Below, in pieces: positions 44,896 to 53,582 of a DNA stretch of 64,000 nucleotides. A program made the position numbers and the translations under genes. This DNA is from Oscillospiraceae bacterium (lineage in GTDB: Bacteria; Bacillota; Clostridia; Oscillospirales; Oscillospiraceae). The first letter of the stretch is position 1; every line of letters starts with the position of its first letter. The stretch spans positions 1,240,001 through 1,304,000 of the forward strand of contig AP025583.1 of assembly GCA_022846095.1 (NCBI GenBank). The letters are read 5' to 3'. Below the pieces are notes generated by a model. It saw nothing but the letters and a program-made list of their open reading frames with translations. It had not been told where the DNA came from and ran no database searches.

Positions 44896-45504
44896 ATGAA
44901 ATCAAAATTTTTGAATCTCAAGGAGTTCGTCCTTGTTATCGTATTGTCTTGCCTGATGATCGGCATCGGCTACCTCATCATGCTGCCCTTTGCGGCAAAT
45001 ATGCAGCTTCTCTATTTCCTGGAGCCGGGGCTGATTGGCCTTGTCAACGGCATCGTCTATGTGCTGATGATCCGCAAGTGCCCGAAAATCGGGACGCAGT
45101 TTATCATTGCCGCGCTGTACGGTACCTATATGCTGATCATGGGCAGTGCCTATGCCGCTCTGTATTTCTACATTCTGGCTATTGTCAATGAACTGATCAT
45201 GCTCAAGGGTGGCTATCAGAGCAAGGTGCGCCCCGCCGTTCCTCACGTCCTCATGTGGTGCATGAACGCAATGGGCAGTACCCTGAACCTGCTCCTGTTC
45301 CGCGCAAGCTATGTCAAAATTTATATGGATTTGGGCATGGATGAAGCCACAGCTACGGCAGCGGTCAATCAGACCGCGGAATTTTGGTGCGCTCCGCAAA
45401 ACATTCTGATTTCTCTCTGCGTGACGGCAATCCTCTGCGTCGGCGGTTATCTGTTGGGCGTCAAAATGCTGGGCAAGCACTTTAAGCCTGCCGGTGTCGC
45501 ATGA
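44896..45504 (+). CDS. ECF transporter S component (MptD-like)
   Basis: 202 residues with about six membrane helices (FVLVIVLSCLMIGIGYLIML and so on) and no ATPase motif. It fits the MptD family of putative energy-coupling-factor substrate-binding subunits found in operons with an EcfT and a fused EcfA. Its substrate is unknown; a metal chelate or cofactor is likely in this setting. TTAGGAGGAG is the ribosome site. Overlaps ecfT by four bases. Confidence 0.8.
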   Translation: MKSKFLNLKEFVLVIVLSCLMIGIGYLIMLPFAANMQLLYFLEPGLIGLVNGIVYVLMIRKCPKIGTQFIIAALYGTYMLIMGSAYAALYFYILAIVNELIMLKGGYQSKVRPAVPHVLMWCMNAMGSTLNLLLFRASYVKIYMDLGMDEATATAAVNQTAEFWCAPQNILISLCVTAILCVGGYLLGVKMLGKHFKPAGVA

Positions 45505-46235
45505 GCCTGACGAAAATAAAACCCGGAACGACTGTTGATCCGAGGACATGGCTCGTACACCTTTTGATCGGTGTGGCAGCGATTATCTTCATCCACTCCA
45601 ACATGGGTGGACTGCTTCTATTCGCATGGTGTATGCTCTTGCAACTCACCATGCGAAAGGGGCAGTATCTCCTGCCATTCCTGTTTGCGTACATCGTACT
45701 GACGGGCTTTGCATGGATCGGTGTGCAGCTTCTGCCTGACGACAGGTTTTACTTTTTAGGTCTGGCCTTCTCCAATATGGGCGTTATAGGACGCAAGGCA
45801 ATGGTTCCGTTATCCTTTGCTATCTGCCTTGCGAAAGAGCCTACCGGTTCTCTGCTTGCCTCCTTACAGGCAATGCGGCTCCCGAAGGCGGTGGGCATCG
45901 GGCTTGCTGTGCTGCTGCGGTTTTTCCCGACGATTGGCGGCGAGTATCGTGCGATCCGTGCTTCGCAGCGGTTTCGCGGGATCGGGGTAGGCGTGGTTCA
46001 CACGCTTACCCATCTCCCCTCAACGGTGGAATACATACTGATCCCACTGATCCTGCGCACGACAAAAGTCGCCGAAGAACTCTCTGCCTCCATGACGGTG
46101 CGTGGAGTACGCTTTTTGGGGGAAACAATTTCCTACCGTCCTGTGCGCTTTACGGGAAAGGATGCTGCGCTCTGCGCGATGGCAGTTTTGATTCCCGCGG
46201 CTGTGTTTCTGCTGGAAAGGAGGGGCGTCTTTTGA
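45501..46235 (+). CDS. ecfT: ECF transporter T component
   Basis: 244 residues with hydrophobic segments and the coupling motif EYRAIRASQRFRGIG near residues 150-164, which contacts the ATPase grooves. It is the transmembrane scaffold of an ECF importer linking the S component and the ATPase. Starts at an ATGA overlap and overlaps the ATPase gene by four bases. Confidence 0.85.
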   Translation: MSLTKIKPGTTVDPRTWLVHLLIGVAAIIFIHSNMGGLLLFAWCMLLQLTMRKGQYLLPFLFAYIVLTGFAWIGVQLLPDDRFYFLGLAFSNMGVIGRKAMVPLSFAICLAKEPTGSLLASLQAMRLPKAVGIGLAVLLRFFPTIGGEYRAIRASQRFRGIGVGVVHTLTHLPSTVEYILIPLILRTTKVAEELSASMTVRGVRFLGETISYRPVRFTGKDAALCAMAVLIPAAVFLLERRGVF

Positions 46236-47686
46236 TTGAACTGAAAAACCTCTCCTTTTCCTATGAGAACTCAAGTGAAGCAAAGGGACAGCTCAGAGGT
46301 ATCGACCTTCATGTAAAAAAGGGCGAGTTGGTGATCCTGTCCGGCAGAAGCGGCTGCGGCAAGACGACGCTGACCCGTATTCTCAACGGGCTTTGCCCCG
46401 GCTTTTATCCGGGAAAGCTGGAGGGCGGCTACTCCCTTGACGGTGAGGACGCACTGAAAATGCCCATCCATCGTTTGGGGACGATGGTGGGAAGCGTCTT
46501 TCAGGATCCTCGCAGCCAGTTTTTCGCCACCAACACGACGGATGAGATTGTGCTGGGGATGGAGAACATCCCACTGGAGCGTCCGGTCATGCAGGAGCGG
46601 TTGAACACGGTTTGCAAACAGATGAACATTGAAAGACTGATCGACCGAAGGATATTCCCTCTGTCCAGCGGCGAAAAGCAGCTTATCGCCATTGCCTCCG
46701 TCTGTGCAATGGAGCCGAAGGTTATCGTCCTGGATGAGCCGTCCGCAAATCTGGACAGCGAAGCGATGGTGCGCCTTGGCGCGCTGCTCTATCGGCTGAA
46801 AATGGCGGGGCATACGATGATCCTCTCGGAGCATCGGTTCCATTATGTGCGGGATTCCTTTGACCGGCTTGTTTTCATGGAGGATGGTGCGATTTCCGCC
46901 GTCTATGACCGGAAAGACGCCCTATCCCTGACAGCGGAGCAGATGACGGCGATGGGACTTCGTCCCTTTGACGCACCGGCATTTCGCGTAGGCGGAGCAT
47001 ACCGGCAGAATCAGGACGACGCCTTGCAGGTGTCCGCAATCTCCTGTATGCTGGACAGCCAGCAAATTTTGGAGGAAGTGAGCTTTGCCGCACAGAGCGG
47101 AAAGATACTTGCCATCGCCGGACCCAACGGCGCAGGCAAATCCACGCTTTGCCGCATCATCACAGGTTTATACCGGGCAATGGGTTCGGTTTCCCTCAAT
47201 GGTGAAATCCTGAGGCGGAAGCGTCGCACACAAAAATCCTTTTTTGTGCAGCAGGATTCCGATTATCAGCTCTATGCGCCTACTGTGCTGGACGAGTTTT
47301 CCCTCGGCAAAAAGGAAACGGCAGAGTTGAAAGAAACTGCGCTTTCCCGGTTGCGGGAGATGGGACTGGAAGCCTTTACTGATCGGCATCCTGCTTCGTT
47401 ATCGGGAGGCCAGAAGCAGCGTCTGTTGCTGGCGCTGGCTGCGGCAAGTGGGAGAAGCCTGTTGGTGTTTGATGAACCTACCAGCGGCTTGGACGGTTTC
47501 AATATGCACCTGACGGTCGATCTGCTAAAACGGCTTGCCGGAGAAGGTCGCTGCATCCTGCTGATTACGCATGATATGGAGCTAATCGCGGAGGCTGCGG
47601 ATAGCGTCCTCTATATTGAGGGCGGCAAACTGCGCTATCACCGAAATGTTCTGCGGCAGATGGGAGACGATGATGGAAATTCGTAA
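46232..47686 (+). CDS. ecfA: ECF transporter ATPase, fused double-domain EcfA
   Basis: 484 residues with two ABC ATPase domains in one chain. The first has SGRSGCGKTT, LSSGEKQLIAIASV and VIVLDEPSANLD; the second has GPNGAGKST, LSGGQKQRLLLALA and LLVFDEPTSGLD. It powers uptake through the S and T components. The start is TTG at 46232 with GGAAAGGAGG upstream, overlapping ecfT. The last 14 bases overlap the DtxR-type gene. Confidence 0.9.
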   Translation: MIELKNLSFSYENSSEAKGQLRGIDLHVKKGELVILSGRSGCGKTTLTRILNGLCPGFYPGKLEGGYSLDGEDALKMPIHRLGTMVGSVFQDPRSQFFATNTTDEIVLGMENIPLERPVMQERLNTVCKQMNIERLIDRRIFPLSSGEKQLIAIASVCAMEPKVIVLDEPSANLDSEAMVRLGALLYRLKMAGHTMILSEHRFHYVRDSFDRLVFMEDGAISAVYDRKDALSLTAEQMTAMGLRPFDAPAFRVGGAYRQNQDDALQVSAISCMLDSQQILEEVSFAAQSGKILAIAGPNGAGKSTLCRIITGLYRAMGSVSLNGEILRRKRRTQKSFFVQQDSDYQLYAPTVLDEFSLGKKETAELKETALSRLREMGLEAFTDRHPASLSGGQKQRLLLALAAASGRSLLVFDEPTSGLDGFNMHLTVDLLKRLAGEGRCILLITHDMELIAEAADSVLYIEGGKLRYHRNVLRQMGDDDGNS

Positions 47687-48041
47687 ATCCGGCGAGGATT
47701 ATCTGGAGGCCATTCTGATTCTTGAACGGCAGTCCGGTGCGGTGCGCTCTATTGACCTTGCGCGGCACATGGGCTACTCCAAAGCCAGCATCAGCCACGC
47801 CACAAGTGCGCTACGCAAGGGCGGATTTCTTGTTATAGACAAAGGCGGCTGCCTGCGCATGACCGATAAGGGACGTGAGATAGCGGAAAGAATCTACGAG
47901 CGGCACCAGTTTTTTACGATGCAGTTGATCACTGCGGGCGTAGACCCGGAAATCGCCGAATACGAAGCCTGCCTGATTGAACACGCCGTCAGTCAGGACA
48001 GCTTCGAAAAAATCAGGGATGCGCACAAACAGGAAAAATAG
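47673..48041 (+). CDS. DtxR/MntR-type metal-dependent regulator
   Basis: 122 residues. The winged helix-turn-helix reads SGEDYLEAILILERQSGAVR, IDLARHMGYSKASISHATSAL. A dimerisation part follows with metal-ligand-like E/H residues (ERHQFFTM ... EYEACLIEHAVS). It lacks the SH3-like third domain, as in MntR-type proteins. It should sense Fe(II) or Mn(II) and repress uptake genes, so the operon may carry its own metal sensor. Start at ATG 47673 (or 47670) inside ecfA, with GGGAG upstream. Confidence 0.85.
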   Translation: MEIRKSGEDYLEAILILERQSGAVRSIDLARHMGYSKASISHATSALRKGGFLVIDKGGCLRMTDKGREIAERIYERHQFFTMQLITAGVDPEIAEYEACLIEHAVSQDSFEKIRDAHKQEK

Positions 48042-48081
48042 AATAAAAATTGCCCGTCGTTCCAACTGCGCGGACAAAAGC

Positions 48082-48120
48082 AGCCAGCGGGTAAAAATCG
48101 TGTGTCTATGCCCGCTGGCT
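48082..48120 (+). terminator. Hairpin after the DtxR-type gene
   Basis: AGCCAGCGGG (48082-48091) and CCCGCTGGCT (48111-48120) form a perfect 10-bp stem with a 19-base loop. Only ATTCT follows, so it may be one half of a double terminator with the next hairpin. Confidence 0.5.
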
Positions 48121-48128
48121 ATTCTATA

Positions 48129-48166
48129 AGTAAAAGCGGCTATCCGCATGGATGGCCGCTTTTACT
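48129..48166 (+). terminator. Bidirectional terminator between convergent genes
   Basis: AGTAAAAGCGGC (48129-48140) pairs with GCCGCTTTTACT (48155-48166); inside, ATCC/GGAT stack around GCAT. A- and T-rich stem ends suit both strands. It covers the stop codon of the - strand XRE gene. Confidence 0.75.
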
Positions 48167-48488
48167 CACCGTTTTTCAACTTCTCTGCGCTTTGGCACAA
48201 TGCAATATACCGCTCCGCTTCTGCATCACTCTTTCCGGCAAAGAAATCTGCCACAACTTTTGGAATTTCACGCGGTTTTTCATCGTGAAACACCACGGCG
48301 TCAAGGCTGATTCTCATCTCCTTGGAAATGAGAGCCACGGTTTCAAACTTCGGATTGCTTTTGCAGTTTTCAATCTCAATAATCGTGCGCGTACACATAT
48401 TCAGTTTTTCAGCCAGTCCACGCTGTGTTATCTTCTGCTGGATTCGCTTCTCCCGAAGTTTGAGGGCAAAAAGGTCAAGAAAGTTCAT
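48162..48488 (-). CDS. XRE-family regulator with C-terminal extension
   Basis: 108 residues. The helix-turn-helix is LREKRIQQKITQRGLAEKLN, MCTRTIIEIENCKSNPKFET. A helical tail without known motif follows. It probably regulates the divergent region with the leader ORF and sigma factor gene, as the XRE genes near recombinase modules of Clostridia ICEs do (inference). Ribosome site AGGAGAGGTG. Confidence 0.85.
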   Translation of the reverse strand: MNFLDLFALKLREKRIQQKITQRGLAEKLNMCTRTIIEIENCKSNPKFETVALISKEMRISLDAVVFHDEKPREIPKVVADFFAGKSDAEAERYIALCQSAEKLKNGE

Positions 48489-48631
48489 CAGAAATCACCT
48501 CTCCTATATTTTATGGTGAGTTCTAATTCAGCTAAATATACACTCAACTCATGTCAAATGAGCTATACATCATAATTACGAGATATGTGAGGATGTCTTA
48601 TGGGATTGACTGACAAAAGGAGGTATCGCTA

Positions 48632-48694
48632 ATGCGGCTATCCACCGTAAAGGAAGTGGATACAGAACATCTCAAAAAGAAGCAGGTGTTGTAG
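48632..48694 (+). CDS. Possible 20-residue leader peptide
   Basis: ATG with a strong ribosome site (AAAAGGAGG) opens a 20-codon frame, MRLSTVKEVDTEHLKKKQVL. A terminator begins ten bases after its stop. The layout resembles a leader peptide with attenuator, or a remnant of a longer gene. I do not recognise the peptide. Confidence 0.4.
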   Translation: MRLSTVKEVDTEHLKKKQVL

Positions 48695-48703
48695 AGACTT
48701 TTG

Positions 48704-48740
48704 CGAGCTGCACTTATCTATGTGAGTTGCAGCTCGTTTT
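48704..48740 (+). terminator. Terminator after the leader frame
   Basis: CGAGCTGCA (48704-48712) and TGCAGCTCG (48728-48736) form a perfect 9-bp stem with TTTT after it. Confidence 0.75.
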
Positions 48741-48798
48741 CTATACATCACAGATTATCTGCGATATAGCTCCGCCCAATTATGAAATAGAATTGCAA

Positions 48799-48839
48799 GG
48801 CACTCGTTCAGGCTTTTATGCCTGTGCGGGTGCCTTTTT
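48799..48839 (+). terminator. Terminator upstream of the sigma factor gene
   Basis: GGCAC-CG-CAGGC (48799-48813) pairs with GCCTG-CG-GTGCC (48820-48834) with small internal loops, followed by TTTTT. Confidence 0.7.
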
Positions 48840-48941
48840 GTTTGCACTGTTTTTCTTCTCTGTGGGCTGCCGCTCCCCGCCGCCCTCCGTTTGGATTCAA
48901 CCGCAACCACGAACACAAACATCCAAACGGAGGAATACAAC

Positions 48942-49364
48942 ATGACAACGATCAATCTGCGGGAGCTTTACCCATGGTACACCGAGGATACCTTTATCGA
49001 GGTTTCCGATGAAGTAGCTGCGTTTCTCGAAGAAGATAAGCGGCTTCAGATCAACTACGCGCAGTACATCCGCGACAACCGGGCGTTCTACTCGCTGGAC
49101 GCAGGCGACGGCATCGAGGCGGAGGCGCTGAATCTGCCGGAGCAGCCGGACGAGGCACTGGAGCGCATGGAACTGGAGCGGCTGCTGAAAGAAGCGCTGG
49201 CACAGCTCACGCCCTCGCAGCGGCGGCGTGTCCTTGCTCATTTCGTTGAAGGACGATCCCAGCTTGAAATTGCGGCCAGCGAAGGTGTTGTTAAAAGCAC
49301 AGTTTCGGAAGCGATTTCACGCGGACGGAAAAATCTCAGGAATTTTCTCAAAAAGTTTCGCTAA
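48942..49364 (+). CDS. Sigma-70-family (ECF-like) RNA polymerase sigma factor
   Basis: 140 residues. The N-terminus (TINLRELYPWYTEDTFIEVS) is typical of the small sigma-like proteins of Clostridia ICEs. Region 4 carries ALAQLTPSQRRRVLAHFVEG and the helix-turn-helix SQLEIAASEGVVKSTVSEAI. It probably directs transcription of recombination or transfer genes. ATG 48942 has CGGAGGAA upstream; the in-frame ATG at 48891 lacks one. Confidence 0.85.
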   Translation: MTTINLRELYPWYTEDTFIEVSDEVAAFLEEDKRLQINYAQYIRDNRAFYSLDAGDGIEAEALNLPEQPDEALERMELERLLKEALAQLTPSQRRRVLAHFVEGRSQLEIAASEGVVKSTVSEAISRGRKNLRNFLKKFR

Positions 49365-49949
49365 CACCCCGAACTTTTGCCCGATTTTTCTTGAGGTATA
49401 TGAGAGGGATATTCTTCTTTCTCGCCTCTGCTCCTTGACAACCGCATAGACACCGGTATCAGCACAGACCCCGCGCGGCTGAAAAGCTAAGCGACAAAAG
49501 GCGCGCCGCCATGACGACAGACCTCCCATCCTTCGGGACGGGCGGCTGTCCGAGCGATCTACGCGGCCTTTGACCCGATGCCCGGCAGCATCGGGCGCGA
49601 TGACAGCGCGGGCGATACGCAACCCCAGCTACGGCCTCCCACTGACTTGAGGGGGATTCCTGCGGCGTTCGTGAGCCTTACAAGCCACGGCGCTGGTGGG
49701 AATGGGACAGCCTTGCCAAAGGCGGCTGATACCGGTCCCAGAGGCGATATATGCCTCGCGCCGGGGGCTGTGACAAATACGGCGGAACAAAACTACATGA
49801 CACAACATACGCAGACAGCCGCGCCGGTGCAGTATCATGCAACATGACAGCAATCCCTCCGGCGCGGCTGCTCTGCCGGAACGAATACGAACAAGCCCCG
49901 CTGTCATATCGTGGCAGCGGGACTTACATGATAAATCGGAGGTGCGTTT
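49365..49949 (+). other. Structured noncoding region upstream of tnpW
   Basis: These 585 bases carry no gene I can support. They contain a possible promoter (TTGACA 49435-49440, 16 bases, TATCAG 49457-49462) and a hairpin with TTCG loop near 49513-49551. A clean stem CCCGATGC (49574-49581) with GCATCGGG (49588-49595) follows, and then GC-rich repeats. It could be a structured leader RNA or DNA sites for the recombinases. Confidence 0.45.
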
Positions 49950-50144
49950 ATGCAGAAGCAAGCCATCCCTAAAGAGCCGGTCGCCTCTTATAAGGAGGTC
50001 AGGATCGGCAAGACCCTCTATCGCGTGACAAGCGTGTTTTCCGGCGAAAAGGACCTTGGCAGGACGCTGGAGCAGCTTGCGGTGCGCCGCGCCATGACAG
50101 AGCTGGACGCTCCTGCGGCCACGCAGCCCTGTCACGCATCGTAA
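49950..50144 (+). CDS. tnpW: TnpW-family transposon-encoded protein
   Basis: 64 residues. The core YKEVRIGKTLYRVTSVFSGEKD with the following KDLGRTLEQLAVRRAMTELD is the TnpW pattern, a small protein in Tn4451-like elements and ICEs, always near the recombinase genes. Function unknown. Ribosome site CGGAGGTG. Confidence 0.85.
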   Translation: MQKQAIPKEPVASYKEVRIGKTLYRVTSVFSGEKDLGRTLEQLAVRRAMTELDAPAATQPCHAS

Positions 50145-50206
50145 CAGACAATCAGCCTCCCTGCGGCGGCATCCTTGCGCGAAAATGGTATCCCCGGTAT
50201 CATATT

Positions 50207-50227
50207 CTTGCAGGGAAAACCTGCAAG
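50207..50227 (+). other. Hairpin upstream of the recombinase operon
   Basis: CTTGCAGG (50207-50214) and CCTGCAAG (50220-50227) with loop GAAAA. No T-run; it lies in the 5' leader of the first recombinase gene. Confidence 0.45.
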
Positions 50228-50282
50228 AGCCATCACGCCGCACGGATGTATGAATCGCAGAGAATCGGGAGGTAAAATACAG

Positions 50283-51947
50283 ATGATCGAAAAGACATAC
50301 AACGTAGGCATCTATTGCAGGCTCAGCAACGACGATGAGCGCAACGGAGAGTCCGTATCCATTGAAAATCAGAAGCTCCTGCTGCAAAGCTATGTGCGTC
50401 AGCGGGGCTGGAACGAGATCGCGGTGTACTGTGACGATGGGTACTCAGGTACGAATTTCGACAGACCCGGCGTCAAACGCCTCATCGAAGATGCAAAAGC
50501 CAAGAAAATCAACCTCATTCTGGTAAAAGACCTATCGCGCTTTGGGCGTAACTACATCGAGTTCGGTCAGTACACGGACTACCTGTTTCCCTCGCTGGGC
50601 TGCCGTTTTATCGCGCTGAACAACGGCATCGACACCATGAGTGACAACGGCAGCACCGACGTTATGTGCTTCTTGAACTTATTTAACGAGTTTTACAGCC
50701 GGGACACCTCCAAGAAGGTCAAGGCGGTCAAACGGGCCTGCGCGGAAAGCGGCAAGTTCATGGGAACCTACCCCGCCTACGGCTACAAGCGCGACCCGGA
50801 GGATAAGCACCACCTTGTCATCGACGAGGAAACCGCCCCTACCGTGCGCCGCATTTTTTCCATGCGCGCCGCCGGCACAGGCTTCCGCGCCATCGCCGTC
50901 ACGCTCAACGAGGAGGGCGTTCTGCCGCCCGGTGCGCTCTACTATCAGCGCAAGGGGCGCAGCGACCCGCGCAACGTCAACCACAAGTGGGCGGAAACCA
51001 CCGTCAAAGCCCTCATCCGCAGCGAGGTCTACATCGGGAACATGGTGCAGGGCAAAACCGGCACGCTGTCCTATAAGTCCCGCAAGCTCATCAACAAGCC
51101 GGAGGAGGAATGGATACGGGTGGAGGGAACCCATGAGCCTATCATTTCCCGCGAGGTATGGGATACCGTGGTCAGCATCGACAAAAAGAAGGTGCGCAAG
51201 ACGCCGCCCACAGACGGTATCCGCAGCATCTTCACCGGCCTTGTCTACTGCGCAGACTGCGGCTTCAAGATGCGCAACCACATCGAGCGGTTCACCTACA
51301 AGGACGGTACGCCGGGGCGGTACAGCTCCTTCATCTGCGGCAACTATGCCAGAAGCGGCAAAAGCGCCTGCACCATCCATTCCATCTATGAGAATGTGCT
51401 GGAGGAGCTGGTGCTGACGGACATCCGGGAAAAGGCGCGCTTTGTCGAGTGCGACGGTGAGCGCCTTGCCGAGCAGATCAGCCGCATGAAGGAAAAGGAA
51501 AGCCGCAGCCGCGTTATCTCCTATGAGCAGGAGCTGAAAGCGGCAGCGGCGCGTATGAGTGAGCTGGAACGGCTGATGCAGAATCTCTATGAGGACAAAT
51601 GCACCGGCACCATCCCCCAGACGGTCTTTCAGACGCTCATGCGGAAATACGAAGCGGAACGGGCGGAAAAAGCCGCCGCCATACCGGAGCTGGAGCAGAA
51701 GGTCAGGGCGCAGCTTGCAAACCGGCAGGACGCAAACCGCTGGATGGAGGTCATCCGCCGCTACACCGAGATCACGGCGCTGGACGAAAGCATCCTCTTT
51801 GAGCTGGTGGACCGCATCGAGGTGGGCGAGGCGCGGAAGGTCAACGGACAGCGCATCTGCGACGTCAAGGTGGTCTACCGCTACGTCGGCAGCGTGGACG
51901 ACGCGCTGGCGCAGGAGAGGCAGGAAGCGTATGAAAAAGCTATATAA
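50283..51947 (+). CDS. Large serine recombinase 1
   Basis: 554 residues. The resolvase domain starts YNVGIYCRLSNDDE with Ser15 as nucleophile, then VKDLSRFGRNY. A recombinase domain follows (YPAYGYKRDPEDKHHLVIDE). A zinc ribbon (CADCGFKMRN ... CGNY) and a coiled-coil C-terminus complete it. TnpX/TndX-type enzymes excise and integrate such ICEs by Ser-DNA linkage. ATG 50283 is chosen for GGGAGG upstream; the frame is open from 50175. Overlaps recombinase 2 by 17 bases. Confidence 0.93.
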   Translation: MIEKTYNVGIYCRLSNDDERNGESVSIENQKLLLQSYVRQRGWNEIAVYCDDGYSGTNFDRPGVKRLIEDAKAKKINLILVKDLSRFGRNYIEFGQYTDYLFPSLGCRFIALNNGIDTMSDNGSTDVMCFLNLFNEFYSRDTSKKVKAVKRACAESGKFMGTYPAYGYKRDPEDKHHLVIDEETAPTVRRIFSMRAAGTGFRAIAVTLNEEGVLPPGALYYQRKGRSDPRNVNHKWAETTVKALIRSEVYIGNMVQGKTGTLSYKSRKLINKPEEEWIRVEGTHEPIISREVWDTVVSIDKKKVRKTPPTDGIRSIFTGLVYCADCGFKMRNHIERFTYKDGTPGRYSSFICGNYARSGKSACTIHSIYENVLEELVLTDIREKARFVECDGERLAEQISRMKEKESRSRVISYEQELKAAAARMSELERLMQNLYEDKCTGTIPQTVFQTLMRKYEAERAEKAAAIPELEQKVRAQLANRQDANRWMEVIRRYTEITALDESILFELVDRIEVGEARKVNGQRICDVKVVYRYVGSVDDALAQERQEAYEKAI

Positions 51948-53568
51948 GGTCGGCATCTACTGCCGGTTGAGCGTGGACGACGCCTCCAACTCCGCCAAGG
52001 CAAAAAACTATATCCCCGCTGATGAATCCGTCAGCATCGAGAATCAATATGAACTGCTCTCCAAATTCGTAATGCTCAACGGCTGGACGGAGGTCAAGTC
52101 TTACCGCGACGACGGTTACAGCGGCGGCAATTTTCAGCGTCCCGGATTTCTGGAGATGCTGGAGGACGCGCGGCACGGCCTCATCAACCTGATCCTTGTG
52201 AAAGACCTATCCCGGCTGGGCCGTGATTTTGTGGAGGTCGGACGCTATACCGACGTTATTTTCCCCTCGTTGGGCTGCCGCTTCGTATCCGTCCTTGACT
52301 GCCTCGATACCGAGGGCGACAACACGGATATGCTGCACTTCCGCAGTCTGATGAACGACTACCATTTGAAAGACCTGTCGGGCAAGATCAAATCCGTTCT
52401 TCACGCCAAAATGCGCAGCGGTCAGTATATCGCCGCCTACGCCCCCTACGGCTACCGAAAGAGTGAAGAGGACAGACATCGGCTGGTGATCGACGAGGAA
52501 GCTGCTGCCGTAGTGCGCCGGATGTTCGAGCTACGGCGCGGCGGTATGGCCTACGGCAAGATCGCCGCCGTGCTGAACAGCGAGGGCATCCTGTCCCCGC
52601 GCTGGTATTGGGCAAAGCGGTACGGAAACGGCTCCTGCAAGTACGCGAACCTTTGGATGTACGCCACGGTGAAGAACATACTGACAAACGAGGTCTACAC
52701 CGGAAATCTTATTCAGAATCAGACCGGCTCGCGCTCCTATAAGGACGGCACCATGATCTATAAGCCGGAATCCGAATGGATACGGCATGAGGCTCTGCAT
52801 GAAGCCATCGTCTCGCCGGAGTTATGGGATGAAGTGCAGGCCATCAACCGGGAAAGGACGCTGCTCTCGGCGGACAACGCCCCGCCGAAGCCCTTCCTAT
52901 TCACCGGCAAGCTCATCTGCGCCGACTGCAAAGCACCCCTTCAGGGCAACCGGGAGACGCAGCGCCGCAAGAACGGCACGTCCAAAAAGTACGTTTCCTA
53001 TTTCTGCTCCCGCTATACGGCTTCCGGCTATGGCGCGTGCTCCCGGCACACCATCTATGAAATGACGCTGACGGAGCTTGTATTGAATGAAATTCGCGCC
53101 CATGCCGAGGCGCTGGAACTGGACGAGGCTGCCGTGCTGGACAGGCTGCAAGCGCAGCACACCGCCGCAGACGCCGAGCGTCAGGAAAGCGTCCGGCAGG
53201 AGATTGGGAAGCTGCGCCGCCGCGTCTATGAGCTGGAGCAAATGACCGCCAAGCTCTATGAGGACAAGGTTTGCGGCAGCATCAGCGCAGCGTCCTTCGC
53301 TGTACTGCTTGAAAAGACCGAGCAGGAGCGTCGCCAGCGAACCGACCGGCTGGATACGCTTCTTGCGGAAATCAGGGAGTATGAGCAGAGCGCCGCCGAC
53401 ATTCAGAGCTGGGCGGCAGTCGTCCGAAAGCACCTGCACATACGGGAGCTTGACCGTGAAACGGTGGACGAGCTGATCGACCGCATTGAGGTCGGAGAAA
53501 AAACCGTTGTTGACGGAAAAAACGTCCGGGACATCAAAATCTATTACCGCTTTGTCGGCAATATCTGA
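51931..53568 (+). CDS. Large serine recombinase 2
   Basis: 545 residues with the same domain order as recombinase 1. The N-terminus is KVGIYCRLSVDD with Ser14, then VKDLSRLGRDF, APYGYRKSEEDRH, zinc ribbon CADCKAPLQG ... CSRY and a coiled coil. Both look active. Two such enzymes plus a short third protein in one operon suggest that they act together, perhaps as a heteromeric integrase. The start overlaps recombinase 1. Confidence 0.93.
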   Translation: MKKLYKVGIYCRLSVDDASNSAKAKNYIPADESVSIENQYELLSKFVMLNGWTEVKSYRDDGYSGGNFQRPGFLEMLEDARHGLINLILVKDLSRLGRDFVEVGRYTDVIFPSLGCRFVSVLDCLDTEGDNTDMLHFRSLMNDYHLKDLSGKIKSVLHAKMRSGQYIAAYAPYGYRKSEEDRHRLVIDEEAAAVVRRMFELRRGGMAYGKIAAVLNSEGILSPRWYWAKRYGNGSCKYANLWMYATVKNILTNEVYTGNLIQNQTGSRSYKDGTMIYKPESEWIRHEALHEAIVSPELWDEVQAINRERTLLSADNAPPKPFLFTGKLICADCKAPLQGNRETQRRKNGTSKKYVSYFCSRYTASGYGACSRHTIYEMTLTELVLNEIRAHAEALELDEAAVLDRLQAQHTAADAERQESVRQEIGKLRRRVYELEQMTAKLYEDKVCGSISAASFAVLLEKTEQERRQRTDRLDTLLAEIREYEQSAADIQSWAAVVRKHLHIRELDRETVDELIDRIEVGEKTVVDGKNVRDIKIYYRFVGNI

Positions 53569-53582
53569 ATGGAGGTCAGATC

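Larger units (their letters stand above)
48489..48941 (+). other. Control region between XRE and sigma-factor genes
   Basis: These 453 bases hold a possible 20-codon leader frame (48632-48694) and two terminators. AT-rich sequence with a small CTCAT-GTCAA-ATGAG palindrome near 48550 lies by the XRE start and may be its operator. No other gene is visible. Confidence 0.5.

Noticed and set aside
38117-48041. A full siderophore synthesis locus
   Set aside because: No NRPS, salicylate synthase or other synthesis gene is found; only transport, regulation and one methyltransferase are present.
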